Shown piece by piece: positions 44,889 through 55,335 of a DNA stretch of 64,000 bases. The notes under the pieces were generated by a model. That model saw only the letters and a list, made by a program, of their open reading frames with translations. It was not told where the DNA came from and ran no database searches. The stretch's first letter is position 1, and each line of letters begins with the position of its first letter. Origin of the DNA: Aphanomyces cochlioides (lineage: Eukaryota; Oomycota; Saprolegniomycetes; Saprolegniales; Verrucalvaceae). The stretch spans positions 868,001 to 932,000 of the forward strand of contig JAHQRK010000022.1 of the NCBI GenBank assembly GCA_019828595.1. Reading direction: 5' to 3'. The position numbers and the translations under genes were made by a program.

Positions 44889-47096
44889 ATGGCTGACAAT
44901 TCGTATCGCTCCCTGGACACGCCGTCGGCCGCCGCTTCTGGCTTGGAATCGTCGTTGAAAAAGCGAGTCTTGCAGATTCCAATCGCGAATCAAGGCCTCC
45001 TGCGTGGCCGCCACTTCCATTTCCAAGACCAACTGGGTGCCCATGAAGCCGTGGAAGTCCCGGACGAAGAGCTCACGTCGATCCAAGAAGCCCTCAAGCG
45101 TCCCAAGCATTTGCTCGGCCAGTGGATGGCCACTGCTGTCTGCGGCAACGACGTCATGTCCAGTTGCAGTTATTCCTCCGCCGTGGTCGCCCTCCAAGCG
45201 GGCACGCTCGCTCCTGTGGCCTTCGCCATCGTCTCGTTCGTCTTGTACATGTATCGCTTCGTGTATGAAGAAGTGGTGACGGCGATTCCGCTCAACGGTG
45301 GCTCCTACAACGTCCTGCTCAACACGACGACCAAGCGCTTTGCAGCCGTCGCGGCGTGTTTGAGTATTCTCTGCTACATGGCGACGGCGGTCGTGTCGGC
45401 CATCGCGGCGTCGAATTACTTGGCCGTGACGATCCCCGCGACGCCGATCGTCGGCACAACCATCGCGATTCTCGGCGCGTTTGCCATGCTCATGCTCATT
45501 GGCATCCACGAATCTGCGATTGTCGCCACGACGATCTTTGTCTTCCACATCACGACGCTGTCGATTTTGAGCGTCGCGTGCTTGATCTACACGATCAAAC
45601 ACCCAGAGATCATCAAGAGCAACTACGTCAACGCGACGTATCCCGACATTGACTTTATGGGGAATGTGATCCACGGGTCGGTCGGGACGGCGCTCTTCTT
45701 TGGGTTTGGCGCCGCCATGCTGGGCGTCACTGGCTTTGAGACGTCGTCCAACTTTGTGGAAGAGCAGCAGCCTGGTGTGTTTCGCAAGACGATGCGGGTA
45801 AGCTCCACCCCGTCGATCCCCCTTGGATTCCCCTCATGTCCCCCTAGAATATGTGGTCCATCTCGTCGTTTTTCAACATTATCTTGGCGATTCTCTGCTT
45901 TGGCGTGCTCAAAATGGACGGCGACGACGGCATTGTGGCCAACCAAAACTACGTCTTGGCTCAGATGGGCGTCACCGCCGCGGGGAAATGGGCGCAGTGG
46001 CTCGTCGTGATTGACTCGTTTGTCGTCTTGTCAGGCGCCGTCCTCACGGCCTACGTCGGCATCAATGGTACTTCCTACCTCTCTCTCTCTCGAAAGCTCA
46101 CTCTTGGACGTAGGTTTGATGCGTCGTCTCGCCTCGGACCGCGTCGTGCCGGCGCTCTTTATGCAAAAGAACAAGTGGCGAGGGACGTGCCATTGGATCA
46201 TCCTGTCGTTCTTCGCCATCGCGACGAGTCTCGTCTTGGTCCTCGACGCGAATCAAACCCAAGTCGCCGGCGTGTACACGTACTCGTTCTTGTCGCTCAT
46301 GTTTCTCTTTGGCTCTGGCTGCATCATGCTCAAGCTCAAGCGCCAGGACATTCCTCGGGACATCAAGGCGCCTTGGTGGTGCTGCCTCTTGGGGATGGCG
46401 CTCGTCTTTTGCGGTTTCATGGCCAACTTGCTCGGCAATCCCAAGACGCTCATGTACTTTGTCTCGTACTTTGCGTTCGTCTTGATCGTCGTCTTTGGCA
46501 TGTTGGAGCGTGTCTTTATCCTGCGCGTCTTGGTCGTCATCACCAACTTGCTCTTCAAGGACAAGAAGGACCGTCAACCCGTCGAGCAGGTCTTTCAAGA
46601 TGAAGACCACAGCAGCCACAGCAGTCGCCAGAGCTACGCTGACGACGTCGTAAAGAAATCCTTGGTCCATGCTCCGTCGTTGGAGCGTGAAAACGGCAAA
46701 GTCTCTGGCTTGGTTCTCTCGATCAAGGCGATCAAGAACGCTCCTGTCGTGTTTTTCATCAAGGACGCTGACTTGACGACGCTCAACAAGGCCATTTTGT
46801 ACGTCCGCGCCAACGAACTCACGCATAACTTGCGTTTTATCCACGTGTATCCTGAAACGACTGTCGCAGCGTTGGAAACCGTGAGCCAGCTCAAGGAGAT
46901 GATTGCCATGTTCGATTGCGTCTACCCCAAGCTCCAATTGGACTTTTATTCAATCGTCGGCGCGTTTGAACCAGCCACGATCGAGTGGATTTCGCAAAAG
47001 TACAACATCCCGACCAACATGATGTTCCTCAAGCAACCAAGCAACGTCGAAAGCAAAGCCGTGTCTACCTACGGCGTCCGTGTCATCACTGGCTAG
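44889..47096 (+). CDS. APC-family amino acid/polyamine permease G (3 exons)
   Basis: Exons 44889-45797, 45848-46067 and 46114-47096 give 703 residues; introns 50 nt (GTAAGC...CTAG) and 46 nt (GTACTT...GTAG). The start MADNSYRS is preferred over an in-frame ATG 12 codons upstream because F and H start at the equivalent place. Residues 1-75 are cytosolic; then come about 12 helices with GNDVMSSCSYSS, IPLNGGSYN, and GFGAAMLGVTGFETSSNF, features of the APC superfamily. From about residue 590 there is a soluble alpha/beta domain (NAPVVFFIKDADLTTLNKAI ... GVRVITG) that may be regulatory. 45019-46595 is identical in my reading to the inverted copy H. It imports or exchanges amino acids or polyamines by family analogy. 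Confidence 0.87.
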
Positions 47097-47771
47097 TGAC
47101 ACGAGGGTTGATCACCTTTTATTTACAACTAGATAGAAATAAATACTAAGGTTTGTCAAAGCTAAGACATGTCCAACCGTGAATCGTCACCTTTTGGCCG
47201 ATTTCGTTGATATTTGTCAGCAACAGGGAGCGTTTTTCAGCTCTTCATGGGTAAGACAGCAGAGGAAGTAGTGCCCTATAAGTCAACGCTTAAACATTAG
47301 TTCATCAACTTGTCAAAGTTTGACGGTGACCAGCTACAACTTGGAACATTTTCACCGTCCTTTCTTATACTTGATAGTTGTATACTCTGAATTGTCGTTA
47401 TTTGATTGGTTTAAAATCTGAATAGAGGTATTTGATTGGCTACATGGTGGTTGTCAGCGAATCCAACGTTTGAGTGTCTGGGTTTGATGGACTACCAAGG
47501 CGATTCCTTTCCTTCAGTTCATAGGCTCAAGACATGGCGTTTTAGATGTCGAAGGCGTGATATCCGTCACTCGAATCTAATTTTGACCCTCTCTGGCGAC
47601 TCAAACCAACCGATAGATTCATAAATTTACAACCAAGATAGTTCCCTTGAACAAGCTAGAGTACATCGCTGAAGCATGGCATAGAGCAGTTTAATTTGCT
47701 CTTCTAGTGTAGCGCTGAAGAGATTTAATAGACACAAACATTTGTCAAAGGCGCTTGGTATACTTGGAGAG
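47097..47771. other. Intergenic, no gene seen
   Basis: 3' flank of permease G and of the convergent phosphatase pseudogene. No feature recognised. Confidence 0.45.
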
Positions 47772-48136
47772 TTAGCAGTTTTCGTATTTGTTGTCGAGAA
47801 AGATCCCTCGGGATGGATCAAATGTCCAAATGAGATCAAATTCGTCCCGATGTCGGTGAGTTCGTGATGCTCCCACGCGGCAAGGACAGGGCCATTTTGA
47901 ACAGCAACTAGCAGGGCTTGAGCGACCCCACTTGCATCATCAACCGAGTAGTCGCTATCCAACGGCAATGGAATAGCGAGCGGATCGTTTGGCACGCTCG
48001 CCCATGTTTATTCGTCTTGGGGCTAAAATGGGGGTGTAAACCCAGCGTGTTGCCACTTGGTTGCAAGGCAAGCAGCACGCTGTTCTCCTCGGGGACTCAA
48101 ACACGAATCGCCGCTGTCGTCGGGCTTTTCACCGTG
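47772..48136 (-). pseudogene. Broken secreted histidine-phosphatase copy
   Basis: Read leftward it begins exactly at HGEKPDD, the second residue of the RHG catalytic motif, and follows the intact gene at 52647-53210: LSPRGEQRAACLA, DSGVA, AWEHHELTDI, then EFDLIWTFDPS and YENC-stop at 47772. Two in-frame stops (about 48030 and 48015) and a deletion of about a dozen codons with frameshift near 47860 kill it. The N-terminal signal peptide and the Arg of the motif are missing, and the break coincides with the end of a Tc1/mariner-like element. Confidence 0.8.
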
Positions 48137-48140
48137 TTAA

Positions 48141-49507
48141 CAGTGGTCGAAAGCATCCACGACCCAAAATCAATTATTGTCGCAATTTTTTACTATTTTT
48201 TTTCGAAATTTTACACAAAGTTGCACGTGTCTCTGTGCAAAACCAGAAACTGTGAAACACAATAACTTGCAACTTATGTTGATTCAAAATTAGGAATGCA
48301 TATCAAACCAGCATTCTTTTTCCCTTTCCATCTAATATCCTTTATAAATTAGTACTAAACTGGAGGGAGATAAAATGTTAGAGAAATTACTCTTACAATA
48401 AATACCTATAACAATTGATAAATAGTTTTCCTTTATAAATTTTGCCATTTCTCAAATGTAGGTGCAATGAGTGGACGCCGAACCATCAACGAAGACTTGA
48501 ATAATGAAATTGTTAACTATGTTAAAAAACAGCGCGACGCAGCCCTCACTAAGGGGGGACGTCTAGATATTCTGATGCTACAGGCATATTTTAGGTCAAT
48601 TAGAACTCCTAATATTTTTGAAGGTGGTAAAAAACAATTATCATCTCTTATTTTGGGCTTGGATATTGTGGAGAGAATTAACAAATTCTCTCCACAATAT
48701 CCCAAAGATTATCATGCAATGTTTGATAACAATTACTTTATTCAATGGTTCAAAATATTACTCCAAGAATTGAAAAATAACAATATCAAAAATGCTTGCA
48801 TTGTTATGGATAATGCAAGTTATCATAAAGTGCTTCCTGGAGATACACCACGTAAAGGAAACAAGAAAATTATTTTGATGGAGGCTTGCAAACGTTATGG
48901 AATTGATTTTTTAATTACAGATTCGAAAACGATTCTTTGGGAAAAACTTGGCAAATTTATTGAAAACAATATTGTTCCTGTTGTTAAATCTATGGCTGAA
49001 TGTGAGGGGCATATTGTTTTATTTACCCCCCCCTCATCACTCAAATTTGCAACCTATTGAAACAGTATGGGCTATAGTTAAAGGTTCAGTAGGTCGTTCC
49101 TATGTAAAGGGTGAGACGACTTTTAAAGAAGTGCTTGCACGTTTGCAAAATGCTTTTAAATCATTGACGGCGGATCAAATATTTGGTTGTGTTTCCAAGG
49201 CAAATAGAGAATTAATCAAGCTGCACGATTTTATATTCAAGCAAGATGCTACTGACGATGCCCAACCTAGCGATGGAGACGATGATTTTGAAGTGGCAAG
49301 TAGTTCAAGCGATTTGTCGGATATCTCCGACATCGATTCACAGTAAAATGATTCGATTTTACTCTCGATCTGTATAACTGCATAATATAATACATTTTGA
49401 ATCCAATTTTAAAGGTTTCTGCATTTCCAAGGAGTTGGCTTCGTTTTTGAAAATTAATGCGGCACCCATCAATTTCTGATTTGGGTCGTGGATGCTTTCG
49501 ACCACTG
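48141..49507 (+). mobile_element. Tc1/mariner-like DNA transposon
   Basis: Terminal inverted repeats of about 28 bp: left 48141 onward (cagtggtcgaaagcatccac) and right ending 49507. TA stands directly outside the right end (49508-49509) and one base outside the left end (48138-48139). The 1367-bp element holds one damaged transposase gene. It is much richer in A+T than the host genes around it, which suggests a separate history. It interrupts the phosphatase pseudogene. Confidence 0.8.
48467..49346 (+). pseudogene. Tc1/mariner-like transposase, deleted and frameshifted
   Basis: About 293 codons in two frames. The first part (48467-49060) has an N-terminal region, KDYHAMFDNNYFIQWF, and CIVMDNASYHKV with the second catalytic Asp. 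A run of 8 C at 49026-49033 has one base too many; the next frame carries SNLQPIETVWAIVKG with the third catalytic residue (Glu) of the DDE_3 fold, and an acidic Ser/Asp-rich tail to 49346. The stretch that should contain the first catalytic Asp is missing, and a 42-nt perfect hairpin (48661-48702) stands near that position. Inactive. Confidence 0.75.
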
Positions 49508-49509
49508 TA

Positions 49510-49977
49510 AGCAGCAACTTCATGGTAATTTCGTAAATGAGCCGTAAACCACTGCTTTGATTAAAATGATAGCCCATGCAAGCTTGAGCCCCCATATTTG
49601 CATGGTCGAATTGTCCACTCCAAGCTGGATTGTCATCAATGTTCGATTGACAAAATATAAACTGTTACAGGTATTTAATTCTAGAAAGTATAAGACGACT
49701 ATTTTAGCAAATATCAGAACATTTTAAGATAGATTTTCAGAGGACGCATTTAAAATGCTTTTATTGTTTTATACAAGTATTAAGCTTTTAGAGTCAAGTT
49801 GTGATCTAATTTCGAATATTGTACGATCTATTTAGAGAGGTTATTGTATATAAAAGGTATTGATATTGTACCAACGCTCTATAACATAATACGCTCAAGG
49901 ATACGAGGGGAAAGGGCGGGGGAAGAGGGGGAAGAGGGGGGGGCATCGCGCTTTTCATTCTTTCCGATCGTTGAATG
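49510..49977. other. Intergenic, 3' flank of permease H
   Basis: AT-rich from 49640 to 49890, then a G-rich run (49908-49943) before the H stop codon. The missing N-terminus of the broken phosphatase is not found here. Confidence 0.45.
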
Positions 49978-52258
49978 TTAGCCCGTGATGACACGGACGC
50001 CATACGTCGAGACAGCCTTGATGGACGAGTTGGTCGGCTGCTTGAGGAACATCATATTGGTCGGGATGTTGTATTTTTGAGCGATCCATTCGATCGTCGC
50101 GGGTTCAAACGCGGCGACGATCGAGTAAAAGTCCAATCTAGAGGCGACAAACACGTGAGATCCTCCTTGAAAAGCCATGCACGACGTACTGAATCTTGGG
50201 GTAGACGCAGTCGAACATGGCGATCATCTCCTTGAGCTGGCTCACCGTCTCGAGCGCCTCCGGTGTCGTTTCACGATAGACGTGGACGAAGCGAATGTTG
50301 TGCGTGAGTTCGTTGGCGCGGACGTACAAGATGGCCTTGTTGATCGTCGTCAAGTTGGCTTTCTTGATGAAAAAGACGACGGGAGCGTTCTTGATGGCTT
50401 TAATCGTCTGGACGAGGCGCAAAACTTTGGCATTTTCACGCTCCAGCGATGGTTTCATTGAGATCTGCTTGACCAAAACCTTGGGGGGACTTGGCGTCGC
50501 TGGGTGGGCAGGAGAGCTCTCGTCCAGCAAGCTCTGATCGTTCGGCTCGTCGCTAAAGACCTGCTCGACGGGTTGACGGTCCTTCTTGTCCTTGAAGAGC
50601 AAGTTGGTGATGACGACCAAGACGCGCAGGATAAAGACACGCTCCAACATGCCAAAGACGACGATCAAGACGAACGCAAAGTACGAGACAAAGTACATGA
50701 GCGTCTTGGGATTGCCGAGCAAGTTGGCCATGAAACCGCAAAAGACGAGCGCCATCCCCAAGAGGCAGCACCACCAAGGCGCCTTGATGTCCCGAGGAAT
50801 GTCCTGGCGCTTGAGCTTGAGCATGATGCAGCCAGAGCCAAAGAGAAACATGAGCGACAAGAACGAGTACGTGTACACGCCGGCGACTTGGGTTTGATTC
50901 GCGTCGAGGACCAAGACGAGACTCGTCGCGATGGCGAAGAACGACAGGATGATCCAATGGCACGTCCCTCGCCACTTGTTCTTTTGCATAAAGAGCGCCG
51001 GCACGACGCGGTCCGAGGCGAGACGACGCATCAAACCTACGTCCAAGAGTGAGCTTTCGAGAGAGAGAGAGGTAGGAAGTACCATTGATGCCGACGTAGG
51101 CCGTGAGGACGGCGCCTGACAAGACGACAAACGAGTCAATCACGACGAGCCACTGCGCCCATTTCCCCGCGGCGGTGACGCCCATCTGAGCCAAGACGTA
51201 GTTTTGGTTGGCCACAATGCCGTCGTCGCCGTCCATTTTGAGCACGCCAAAGCAGAGAATCGCCAAGATAATGTTGAAAAACGACGAGATGGACCACATA
51301 TTCTAGGGGGACATGAGGGGAATCCAAGGGGGATCGACGGGGTGGAGCTTACCCGCATCGTCTTGCGAAACACACCAGGCTGCTGCTCTTCCACAAAGTT
51401 GGACGACGTCTCAAAGCCAGTGACGCCCAGCATGGCGGCGCCAAACCCAAAGAAGAGCGCCGTCCCGACCGACCCGTGGATCACATTCCCCATAAAGTCA
51501 ATGTCGGGATACGTCGCGTTGACGTAGTTGCTCTTGATGATCTCTGGGTGTTTGATCGTGTAGATCAAGCACGCGACGCTCAAAATCGACAGCGTCGTGA
51601 TGTGGAAGACAAAGATCGTCGTGGCGACAATCGCAGATTCGTGGATGCCAATGAGCATGAGCATGGCAAACGCGCCGAGAATCGCGATGGTTGTGCCGAC
51701 GATCGGCGTCGCGGGGATCGTCACGGCCAAGTAATTCGACGCCGCGATGGCCGACACGACCGCCGTCGCCATGTAGCAGAGAATACTCAAACACGCCGCG
51801 ACGGCTGCAAAGCGCTTGGTCGTCGTGTTGAGCAGGACGTTGTAGGAGCCACCGTTGAGCGGAATCGCCGTCACCACTTCTTCATACACGAAGCGATACA
51901 TGTACAAGACGAACGAGACGATGGCGAAGGCCACAGGAGCGAGCGTGCCCGCTTGGAGGGCGACCACGGCGGAGGAATAACTGCAACTGGACATGACGTC
52001 GTTGCCGCAGACAGCAGTGGCCATCCACTGGCCGAGCAAATGCTTGGGACGCTTGAGGGCTTCTTGGATCGACGTGAGCTCTTCGTCCGGGACTTCCACG
52101 GCTTCATGGGCACCCAGTTGGTCTTGGAAATGGAAGTGGCCGAGGCGGTCGTCGTATACGATTGGAATATGCAAAATTCGCTGGCGAAGAGATCCTGGCT
52201 GCGGGGGAACCCCAGGGGGATTCGGCGTCGTCACAGAGCTGTAAGATGCCTCTTCCAT
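49978..52258 (-). CDS. APC-family amino acid/polyamine permease H (4 exons)
   Basis: Exons, leftward: 52258-51353, 51302-51083, 51036-50190 and 50137-49978, giving 710 residues. Introns are 50, 46 and 52 nt. The last (GTACGT...CTAG, 50189-50138) is absent from G and F and restores the frame between YPKI and LDFYSIV. The N-terminus (MEEASYSSVTTPNPPGVPPQ) and the segment after EQVF (Ser/Pro-rich, about residues 560-600) differ from G; between them 50555-52131 is identical to G including two introns. Domain plan as in G: about 12 helices followed by a soluble C-terminal domain ending GVRVITG. An ATG 37 codons upstream is in frame but not conserved. All frames intact. Confidence 0.85.
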
Positions 52259-52646
52259 TTGGACCGAATATGGAAATGTTGTCCAAATGCTCCGAGTCGA
52301 AAAGTCGCGATAATGTTCGAATTCTCGACGATGTGGAGTCATCCAGGATGCGCTTGGAAACTTTACCAACGAGTCAATCGTTCGAAAGTCGTTTCCACGG
52401 TGGATTTAAAGCTCGTGGCTGCAGTTAGCCACTGGCTTGGTCGAGGGGACGATCTCCCCCCTCGCCCCCCCCCTGCGCCCCCATCATAAACTTAACCCAG
52501 CGTCGCCTTATTTCCCCACAGATTTCTCTCAAAGCCTCGTCATTTGCTGTCAGTTGATTGAGATCCCACAGCTTTTCAAGACGTTTCCCCCTCATAACAG
52601 TAGACGTTGGCTCGATTGGAATGTAGTACATTAAACATCGTTTGAC
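52259..52646. other. Intergenic, promoter side of permease H
   Basis: Contains a C-rich run near 52456-52483 (ccccccctcgcccccccc-type), similar to C-rich tracts in the 5' flank and introns of the APC genes. No gene seen. Confidence 0.45.
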
Positions 52647-53210
52647 TTAGCAGTTTTCGTAGCTATCGGCCAAGAACTTGCCCTTGTCAGCATCATACGT
52701 CCAGATCAAGTCAAATTCATCGCCAGGGTAATCCTTGGAAGCTCCATTCAAGTCGTTGACAATGTCCGAGAGCACTTTGTGTTCCCACGCCAAGAGGACG
52801 GCGCCCTTCGCGACAGCTTTGACGATAGCCTTGGCGACGCCAGAGTCGTCGTCGACATCATAACTGCTAGTCAATGGAATACCTGTCGCTTGGGGTAATG
52901 GACGAAGGGTTTGGCAAGCACGGCCGTGTTCGTTGGTGTCGCGGTCAAAGTCAGGGCAGTACAAGCTCTTGAAGCCAAAATTCTTCCACTTTTTTGCCAA
53001 GCAAGCGGCGCGTTGTTCCCCGCGGGGGCTCAAGTATTTATTATCGTCGTCGTCTGGTTTTTCACCGTGGCGGATCAAATAGATCAACGAATGCTTGGCA
53101 GCAGCAGCACGGAGAAATTGGATCGCGTCGTTTTGCACCGATTCCGTCGAGTTGGCGGCGGCGGCCAACGCAAGCAGAGCGCTAAGAATGACTTGGCGGA
53201 CCATTCTCAA
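52647..53210 (-). CDS. Secreted histidine phosphatase-superfamily protein
   Basis: 187 residues, single exon. A signal peptide (about 1-19: VILSALLALAAA) predicts secretion. The RHG catalytic motif is at 47-49 (LIRHGEKP), LSPRGEQRAA at 60-69 is the usual second helix, RACQTLRPL follows at 97-105, and the second catalytic His is H144 (AWEHKVL). It belongs to the histidine phosphatase (phosphoglycerate mutase-like) superfamily, short extracellular type; the substrate, a phosphoester, is not defined by sequence. It lies upstream of permease H on the same strand, and a broken copy lies beside permease G, so the permease-phosphatase pair was probably duplicated together. Two adjacent ATGs (53210, 53204) could start it. 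Confidence 0.85.
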   Translation of the reverse strand: MRMVRQVILSALLALAAAANSTESVQNDAIQFLRAAAAKHSLIYLIRHGEKPDDDDNKYLSPRGEQRAACLAKKWKNFGFKSLYCPDFDRDTNEHGRACQTLRPLPQATGIPLTSSYDVDDDSGVAKAIVKAVAKGAVLLAWEHKVLSDIVNDLNGASKDYPGDEFDLIWTYDADKGKFLADSYENC

Positions 53211-54662
53211 TTGGAAAATGAACTGGAATCAATGCGCTTCCAGTTGAAACTCGATCCAACAAGCCGAGACGATCAACTTTGTAATATTTGTGTACAATAC
53301 ACCTGATTGGAGATTCGATTCTATAAATAGATTCAATATTGCATAGAGAATTGAATCTGGCACGGCAATGACTCAGGTTGGTTTGTGGTGTCGAATCAGT
53401 TGACATAGGCTTTAACATTCGATCTCGCTTTCGACTGTCGATCGAGTGGCTTGTATCAAAGGCATTCGAGTGATCCCCCGCTTGATTCAAGCCATTTAGT
53501 CAACTGAAATCCCTGAAGTCTAAAAGTACAGAGGAAAAGGGGCAATGCGATGTCATAGCCACGACTTTCAGACGACACACAGGACTGCAATCGTTTGAAC
53601 AAACCCTTCTCGCATTCAGAGCCTCCCCATACGCTACTGCATTGAACAGTATGCGAGGGAAGATCAGCGAGAGTCTTGTGGAAATGCGTCCCCTACGGAT
53701 CAATCTTGTAGTTCGACAACTAGAATATTATGCATGGATTTATCCGAGTAACGTTGTGTTTCGGGGCTCGGACGGGCTTGTTGATGTTAGAGTTGTCGCA
53801 CTCGGGGAGTCACTTTGCCGCTCCTCCGACGCTCAAGAACGAGCCAGTCGGTTTTTATCATCAGCCGGTGCCAATGAAAGTTTGCATTCCGAAGATTCAC
53901 TCGGTAGACAATCCGAGACACCCCAGCCAGTACAGTTGTAGGCAAAAGGCTCGTTGAATATGACCGAGTTCTTGAACCGATCTCGAATCGTACTGGAGTT
54001 TTGAGGAAAACAAGACCACAACTTATCAAAGCCCAACTTCGTCTTGCTGTCAGTGACGACTCTGCTAGATCACGTACGCCTGCACGTACAAAACAAAGCC
54101 CAGAAGGGAATTCCCATGGCTTGATTAGAAACCAACTTAAGCCTAGACAAAACCAAAGGTGAACTCACTGTCGTAAGTCCTAAACACAATAGACTCCACG
54201 TGAAAATAGCACCGATGGAAAACGATGAACTTTTTAATTACGATATTCTTCAAAATTTATAATACAAGAAATATCATGTCTTAGAGTTTAATATAATATT
54301 ACCAAAGTTTAGTTATGATAAAACCTATATGAATTAAAGCCTGTATAAAATCAATTGTTTAGAAATATATATGGTATTTTATTGCAATACTAAATTAGAC
54401 AGGTATTGCGACCAATTCACACAGAATAGGTGATCCAAAGGCCACCGAGTAAGATGAATCATGCCATCCGAGTCGACTAACCGCAACCTTCCAGAGTGAT
54501 CTTGTAGCCAACCCCATCATCCAGTCCAAACTCTTCACATATTTGCTCTTCTTCTCCTTATTGGACTCTCCACTGACAAGTAGAAGGCCCAGAGAAGGGA
54601 CTATCAATCGAGCTTTACCTGTCATCCCGCCAAAGGTACCTTTGCTCGTCTTTTACCTGGTA
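53211..54662. other. Intergenic, no gene seen
   Basis: Contains short overlapping frames at 53642-54036 on both strands without a recognisable domain. 54230-54400 is AT-rich. No repeat found by eye. Confidence 0.4.
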
Positions 54663-54666
54663 CTAG

Positions 54667-55302
54667 TGTGACAGAGCATGAACAAGAATGAAGAAGATAC
54701 AGTCCAAGCTGCAGCGAGAAGAGCGCGATCCCCCAGATTCGGAGCATGCGGCCGACGACGGAGACCAGAATGCTACAAGAGACATTTGACCAATACCGAA
54801 GAGTTTCGAGTGGAAAATGCAAGAGGAGCGCGTGTGTTCGTGCACCGAGACTGGCAAGCAGGTGCAGACCAGATTATAGTAGATAGAGTAAGTTTGAATT
54901 CACTTCCGCTTTTGCTGTGTATGACCTCGAGGTCATCTGCTTCATTGTTGTGAAGTGACCAAGTCCAAGACAGCGTGTTTGGAGCGACCGACCGACTTTA
55001 TTTGAGGCGGCGTGATCCTGTGTTTGGTTGTCGTACCCACCGCGTACTGACAACACTCCCCTGTACTGTTTCCCTTGCCAATAGCCCTTCACCGCGCGGC
55101 GGCGCACGTCTTTCTGGGCCGAAGACACCCCACCTTCCCCATCGTTTTCCATCTTGTGCCACTCTACGCCTTGCAACCGTCGGGTTCGTTCGTTGCCTCC
55201 TGTGCACCTCAATACTACAAGTCGAAAATCTCACAAAGAGCTTTTGACCGACAAATTCTTGTGCGAGTGTGAGTTTCCTTCCGCACTCATCCCCCTACCA
55301 CA
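54667..55302 (+). repeat. 5' LTR of the complete Gypsy element
   Basis: 636 bp, TG...CA ends. It should hold promoter and polyadenylation signals. A short AT-rich spot (ttatagtagatagag, about 54873) could be a core promoter but cannot be proved by eye. Preceded by CTAG. Confidence 0.9.
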
Positions 55303-55304
55303 AG

Positions 55305-55322
55305 TGGAGCGCCAGACCGGGT
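55305..55322 (+). promoter_or_regulatory. Primer-binding site candidate
   Basis: TGGAGCGCCAGACCGGGT begins 2 nt after the LTR with TGG, the complement of a tRNA CCA end. The matching tRNA cannot be identified without the tRNA set of the genome. Confidence 0.5.
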
Positions 55323-55335
55323 CTGATCTTTTAGT

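Noticed and set aside
44817..45674. Long minus-strand frame (285 codons) opposite permease G, with its twin at 51476-52489 opposite H
   Set aside because: A codon-position shadow of the permease: composition dominated by R, D and H, no domain, and it exists twice only because the arms are identical.
46098..46937. 279-codon minus frame and 182-codon twin at 50504-51052
   Set aside because: Same shadow effect opposite exon 3 of the APC genes.
50138..50189. First reading of this segment as a frame-destroying insertion in permease H
   Set aside because: It has exact GT-AG ends, typical length, and its removal restores the conserved protein, so it is called an intron.
55305..55322. Assignment of the primer-binding site to a specific tRNA
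   Set aside because: Beyond TGG the match to a T-arm is imperfect and no tRNA gene is in the window.
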